Under the pieces are notes generated by a model. It ran no database searches. It worked only from the letters and a program-made list of their open reading frames with translations, and was not told the origin of the DNA. Shown one piece after another: positions 60,723 through 64,000 of a stretch of 64,000 nucleotides of DNA (position 1 is the first letter of the stretch; each line of letters opens with the position of its first letter). The stretch comes from Stutzerimonas stutzeri (GTDB taxonomy: Bacteria; Pseudomonadota; Gammaproteobacteria; Pseudomonadales; Pseudomonadaceae), in assembly GCF_038561965.1 (NCBI RefSeq), contig NZ_CP139348.1, positions 372,001-436,000 of the forward strand. Direction: 5' to 3'. The translations under genes and the position numbers were made by a program.

Positions 60723-61556
60723 ATGCGCATCCATCATCTGAACTGTGGCTGCATGTGTCCGCTCGGCGGAGCCTTGTTCGATGGCTTCAGCAAAGGGCTG
60801 ACCGCACAGCTGGTCTGCCATTGCCTGCTGCTGGAAACCGACCAGCACGGGCTGGTGCTGGTCGATACCGGTTTCGGCAGTTGCGATGTACTGCGGCCCA
60901 GTGAACGGCTCAGTCCGTTCTTCCGCGCGCTCAACAATATCCAACTGGAGCTGCGCTACACCGCGCTGGAACAGGTACGTAAGCTCGGCTTTGCCGCCGA
61001 GGACGTGCGCCATATCGTGCTCACACACCTGGATTTCGATCACGCTGGCGGTCTGTCGGACTTCCCCGATGCCCAGGTCCACGTGCTGCAGCGCGAGATC
61101 GACGCCGCGCGCGCGACCCGCAGCTTCATCGGCCACAACCGCTATCGCCATCGGCAGTGGGACGATGTGCGCCATTGGCAGTTCTACGAGCCGGGCGGCG
61201 ATACCTGGTTCGGTTTCCAGGCCGTTCGCGAACTGCGCGGCCTGCCGCCGGAGATTCAGCTGATTCCCCTTACCGGGCATACCCACGGGCACGCAGGCGT
61301 TGTGGTGCAGACCGACAGCGGCTGGTTGCTGCATGCCGGCGATGCCTATTTCTATCGCGAGGAAGTCGGCCAGACCGAACGCCACTGCACCCCGGGCCTG
61401 CGCTTCTACCAGCGAATGATGGAGGTGGACCGTACCGCACGCCTGGCGAATCAGCATCGGCTGTGGACGCTGTCGCTGGAGCATCGTGACGAGGTGACAT
61501 TGTTCTGTAGCCATGACGCGCGGGAGCTCGCGCGCATGCAGGGCGGGGCGCACTGA
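60723..61556 (+). CDS. MBL-fold metallo-hydrolase
   Basis: The 277-residue enzyme shows metallo-beta-lactamase landmarks: LVLVDTGFGS near residue 45, LTHLDFDHAGG (metal site) near residue 100, LTGHTHGHAGV near residue 185, HAGDAYFY and FCSHDARE near the end. The metal motif has Asp where the classical HxHxDH has its second His. The architecture is like AHL lactonase and related quorum-quenching or glyoxalase-II-type hydrolases, but the substrate is unknown. The ATG at 60723 follows GAGGAG. The next gene starts within its stop codon. Confidence 0.86.
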   Translation: MRIHHLNCGCMCPLGGALFDGFSKGLTAQLVCHCLLLETDQHGLVLVDTGFGSCDVLRPSERLSPFFRALNNIQLELRYTALEQVRKLGFAAEDVRHIVLTHLDFDHAGGLSDFPDAQVHVLQREIDAARATRSFIGHNRYRHRQWDDVRHWQFYEPGGDTWFGFQAVRELRGLPPEIQLIPLTGHTHGHAGVVVQTDSGWLLHAGDAYFYREEVGQTERHCTPGLRFYQRMMEVDRTARLANQHRLWTLSLEHRDEVTLFCSHDARELARMQGGAH

Positions 61557-61753
61557 TGCCGGTGCCACGCAGCAAGGCCGTGGAGACGATGATGGCCATC
61601 GTGCGTTGGGTTGGCTTTGGTGCCTGTGCGCTGGCGGCGATCGGTTACGCCGCCATCGGCAACTACAACATGACCGGGGCGATGCTCGCACTGGCCGTGC
61701 TTTCCTGGATCAATATCCGCCGCAAGCGCGGGCGGCAACCGCCCCGCACCTGA
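61556..61753 (+). CDS. Small membrane protein of unknown function
   Basis: The 65-residue protein has two predicted hydrophobic segments (RWVGFGACALAAIGYAAIG, MTGAMLALAVLSWINI) and a basic tail RRKRGRQPPRT. The start ATG shares one base with the stop of the MBL gene (TGATG), so it is translationally coupled. I do not recognise the family. Confidence 0.65.
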   Translation: MPVPRSKAVETMMAIVRWVGFGACALAAIGYAAIGNYNMTGAMLALAVLSWINIRRKRGRQPPRT

Positions 61754-61764
61754 ATGCGGCAGTG

Positions 61765-62757
61765 TCAGCGTCCGCGCCTGCCCAGTGCCCAGCCGGCGCC
61801 CAAGGCCAGTAATGCGCCAGCGCCCAGGGCCAGCTTGCCGACACTTGCCGCGCTGAGGGTCAGCGCACGGGGCTGCGCCTGATCGCTGAAGCGCCCATCG
61901 GTGGCGTGCAGCCCTTCCACGGGCTCGAACAGGTTATCGGGCCGGTCCTCCGGCTCGCGCTCGGGGATCAGCTGGCCGTCCCAGGCCTGCCGGGCCAGCA
62001 TGCGATCGAGCAGGCCGGGCATGAACAGCGTGCCGATGATCGCTTTCATGCTCGCGGTGCCGACCCACAGCTCCCGTGGCGCTTCATGAGCGGCGCGCAG
62101 AATCGCGCGGGCCGCGACTTCCGGTGTGTGGATCGGCGGCACCGGTTGCGCACGCCAGCCCACCTTGTTGCGTGCCCAGGAGAACTGCGGCGTGTTGTGC
62201 GCTGGCAGCTGCACCATGCTCAGGCGAATGGCGCTGTTGTCGTGGATCAGCTCACAGCGCAGCGAGTCGATGAAGCCGCGAATGGCGAACTTGGCGCCGC
62301 AGTAGGCGGACTGCAGCGGTATCGCGCGGTAGGCCAGCGCCGAGCCGACCTGGACGATGGTGCCGCTATTGCGTGGGCGCATGCAGCGCAGGGCGGTGAG
62401 GGCGCCGTGCACGCTGCCCAGGTAGGTCACCTCGGTGACGCGGCGGATTTCCTCGGCGGTCAATGCGCCGAAGGGGCCGAACACCGTGGTCATCGCCGCG
62501 TTCACCCAGACATCGATAGGGCCCAGCTCTGCCTCCACACGGTCGGCCGCTGCGTCCAGTGCAGCGGCATCGGCGACATCAGCGGAAATCGCCAGGACCG
62601 TCGCGCCCAGCGCTTCGAGTTGCGCCTGGGTGTCGCGCAGGCCCTGTTCGCCTCGCGCGATCAGCGCGACCCGGTAGCCGGCTCTGGCGAATGCGTCGGC
62701 CGTCGCGCGGCCGACTCCGGCGGTCGCACCACAGATCACCGCGGTTGGTTCAGGCAT
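61765..62757 (-). CDS. SDR-family oxidoreductase with C-terminal membrane helix
   Basis: The 330-residue protein begins with the SDR cofactor motif CGATAGVGRATADAFARAG, has NAA in place of NNAG (VWVNAAMTTVFG), the serine in GSALAYR and the Tyr/Lys pair in YCGAKFAIRGF near residues 150-154. The last 25 residues (LALGAGALLALGAGWALG) look like a membrane anchor, unusual for classical SDRs but seen in a subgroup in pseudomonads. The substrate is unknown. GAGGGATACC precedes the ATG at 62757. It is convergent with the MBL-linked small gene. Confidence 0.86.
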   Translation of the reverse strand: MPEPTAVICGATAGVGRATADAFARAGYRVALIARGEQGLRDTQAQLEALGATVLAISADVADAAALDAAADRVEAELGPIDVWVNAAMTTVFGPFGALTAEEIRRVTEVTYLGSVHGALTALRCMRPRNSGTIVQVGSALAYRAIPLQSAYCGAKFAIRGFIDSLRCELIHDNSAIRLSMVQLPAHNTPQFSWARNKVGWRAQPVPPIHTPEVAARAILRAAHEAPRELWVGTASMKAIIGTLFMPGLLDRMLARQAWDGQLIPEREPEDRPDNLFEPVEGLHATDGRFSDQAQPRALTLSAASVGKLALGAGALLALGAGWALGRRGR

Positions 62758-63198
62758 TAGGTATCCCTCTGGTCGATGCATGTAAAGCTCGCGTGCGGCA
62801 CGCAAGCTGTGCTTAAACGACCCGTACAGGCAGTGGCGAGTTCCGACTTTGGCGCGGGGTGTTCCTTACTGAATCGCTCGGCTATCGACCAATGGCCAAT
62901 GGTAGGCAAGCACCCCATCTGGGATGGTTAGCAGGCTAAGCGATAACCTTGGCACCGCCGCTCTGCTCATAAGGCAAAGCGGCATGACGCAGCGCCGCTC
63001 CTGTCACATGCGTGGCCGCGTCTTCCCCCTCTGTGCATCCATCCGATGCCCTCGGCGGCTTATCCGGTCGCCTGCGGATTTCTACTCGCTGCCCTTGCGG
63101 CAGCGGGTATCTCGCCGTCACGGCAAGGAACCCGTCTGCGCCGATCAGGTCGATTCAATAGGCCCTGCAATGGCCACCCTGACCTGACGGAGACCATG
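62758..63198. other. Intergenic region, no gene seen
   Basis: About 440 bases between the divergent SDR and YqaE genes. No reading frame here has a family resemblance, and no repeat or strong promoter stands out. Confidence 0.5.
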
Positions 63199-63357
63199 AT
63201 GGACCTCATCCGCATCATTATTGCGATTCTGCTACCACCGCTTGGCGTGTTCCTGCAGGTGGGTTTCGCTGGCGCGTTCTGGCTGAACATCCTGCTGACG
63301 CTGCTGGGCTACATTCCCGGCATCATCCATGCGGTCTGGATCATCGCCCGCCGCTGA
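63199..63357 (+). CDS. YqaE/Pmp3 family small membrane peptide
   Basis: The 52-residue peptide consists of two membrane helices (LIRIIIAILLPPLGVFLQVGF and FWLNILLTLLGYIPGIIHAVW; each quoted in part) and is a full-length Pmp3/YqaE protein, the family linked to membrane potential and salt or cold stress. The ATG at 63199 has GGAG at six bases; the ATG directly before it at 63196 is less well spaced. It is followed by a strong terminator. Confidence 0.9.
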   Translation: MDLIRIIIAILLPPLGVFLQVGFAGAFWLNILLTLLGYIPGIIHAVWIIARR

Positions 63358-63363
63358 TCGCTC

Positions 63364-63390
63364 CGGCCCGGCTTCCCGCCGGGCCGTTTT
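63364..63390 (+). terminator. Intrinsic terminator after the YqaE-like gene
   Basis: CGGCCCGGC pairs perfectly with GCCGGGCCG around TTCCC, followed by TTTT. It lies seven bases after the stop codon. Confidence 0.9.
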
Positions 63391-63558
63391 GAACTCCTTT
63401 CAGTGCCCGTGTAGAGTCGCGCCTTCTGCTGCGTTGCGGAACCTATTACGCGCGCAACACTCAAGAAAACGCTGGTAACCAAGCGCCATCATCCGATGGT
63501 GGTGGCTACGCCTGCTTCTCACGCGTTCGGCCTGCCCAGGGCATACGGAAAGGAAACC

Positions 63559-64000
63559 ATGAGCGAGTCTTTCATCGACCAGAGCAATTTCAGACGGATC
63601 CTCAACCGTAACGTGGCTGTGCCACTGGGTTTCGGCTTTCTCAGCGCATTCTTCTTCAGCGCCATCGTCTACTACCTGCTGAGCGTCAGCCATTGGGTGG
63701 AACAATCGGTCAAGGGGGTCGCCCATGCCCATGAGGCGCTGCGTCTGGTGGCCGATCTGGAAACCGGCCTGCGCGGCTACCTGATCGCCGGCGAGGAGCC
63801 GTTTCTCGATCCCTATCGCCAGGGCTTGGGGCACATGGAGAAGGAGCTCAACGAGCTCAAGGCGTATGCCCGCGATAACGCGCTGCAGCTTTCGCGCCTC
63901 GACAAGATCGATGCAGCCCACCATCTCTGGCTCGCCTTTGCCGACGAAGGCATATCTCGGCGGATGGCCGGTGAGCCGATAGTCGATTACGTGCGCACCC
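63559..64000 (+). CDS. CHASE3-domain sensor protein (N-terminal part; cut by window edge)
   Basis: The reading frame from ATG 63559 runs open to the window end, giving 147 residues. A membrane helix (FGFLSAFFFSAIVYYLLSV) is followed by a CHASE3 domain with the typical VADLETGLRGYLIAGEEPFL, DPYRQ and coiled helices. Such proteins are usually hybrid histidine kinases or chemoreceptors; which type cannot be told because the output domain is missing. AAGGAAA gives a good ribosome site. Confidence 0.85.
   Translation, partial: MSESFIDQSNFRRILNRNVAVPLGFGFLSAFFFSAIVYYLLSVSHWVEQSVKGVAHAHEALRLVADLETGLRGYLIAGEEPFLDPYRQGLGHMEKELNELKAYARDNALQLSRLDKIDAAHHLWLAFADEGISRRMAGEPIVDYVRT

Overview
The window looks like chromosomal DNA of a Gammaproteobacterium of the Pseudomonas/Stutzerimonas (P. 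stutzeri) group. This is inferred from the GC-rich, strongly codon-biased genes, from characteristic protein families (OprD porin, malate synthase G, cNMP/CBS-DUF294 protein beside a DnaQ-like exonuclease and a Na+:solute symporter), and from short GTAGGGTGGGCT-type palindromic repeats. No rRNA, tRNA, CRISPR or insertion sequence was seen.

Region 1 (1-20 kb) is core-like: an HI0933-family flavoprotein (cut by the window edge), a periplasmic binding protein, a YccS-type membrane protein, the RNA helicase DbpA, a retropepsin-like zinc protease, a two-subunit VC2705-type Na+:solute symporter, a DUF294/exonuclease pair, an MCP-porin-PstS-like cluster, malate synthase G, a GcvR-like ACT protein and RarD.

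Region 2 (20-32.5 kb) holds an SDR-trehalase pair, an FCD/FadR-type regulator, a DMT exporter, then a leftward operon for oxidative uronate use (uronate dehydrogenase, SMP-30 lactonase, TRAP transporter dctPQM), an AzlCD exporter, a GlxA-type AraC regulator and a thioesterase.

Region 3 (32.5-36.7 kb) is a small, visibly AT-richer island: a hipBA-like toxin-antitoxin pair, a single-HKD phospholipase-D-like protein and a frameshifted Mrr-like restriction endonuclease. A 232-bp LysR fragment on its left edge is nearly identical to part of the intact LysR gene on its right edge.

Region 4 (36.7-57.9 kb) completes sugar-acid catabolism: LysR regulator, talarate/galactarate dehydratase, tctABC transporter with a GudD paralogue, and a rightward set kdgD - alpha-ketoglutarate semialdehyde dehydrogenase - gudD - garD; then a TonB receptor with PepSY/DUF3649/DUF3325 partners, a 2-hydroxyacid dehydrogenase, an aldose 1-epimerase and an OprD porin. 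With region 2 this gives a full route: uronate -> aldarolactone -> aldarate -> 5-dehydro-4-deoxyglucarate -> alpha-ketoglutarate semialdehyde -> alpha-ketoglutarate. Shared palindromes (core RTYRT|AYRAY) just downstream of promoter -10 boxes at the regulator gene, udh, gudD-paralogue, kdgD and oprD suggest one regulon under the FCD regulator encoded at 22.7 kb.

Region 5 (57.9-64 kb) has a LEA-type lipoprotein, a slipin-NfeD pair, an MBL-fold hydrolase with a small membrane protein, an SDR, a YqaE/Pmp3 peptide and the start of a CHASE3 sensor (cut by the edge).
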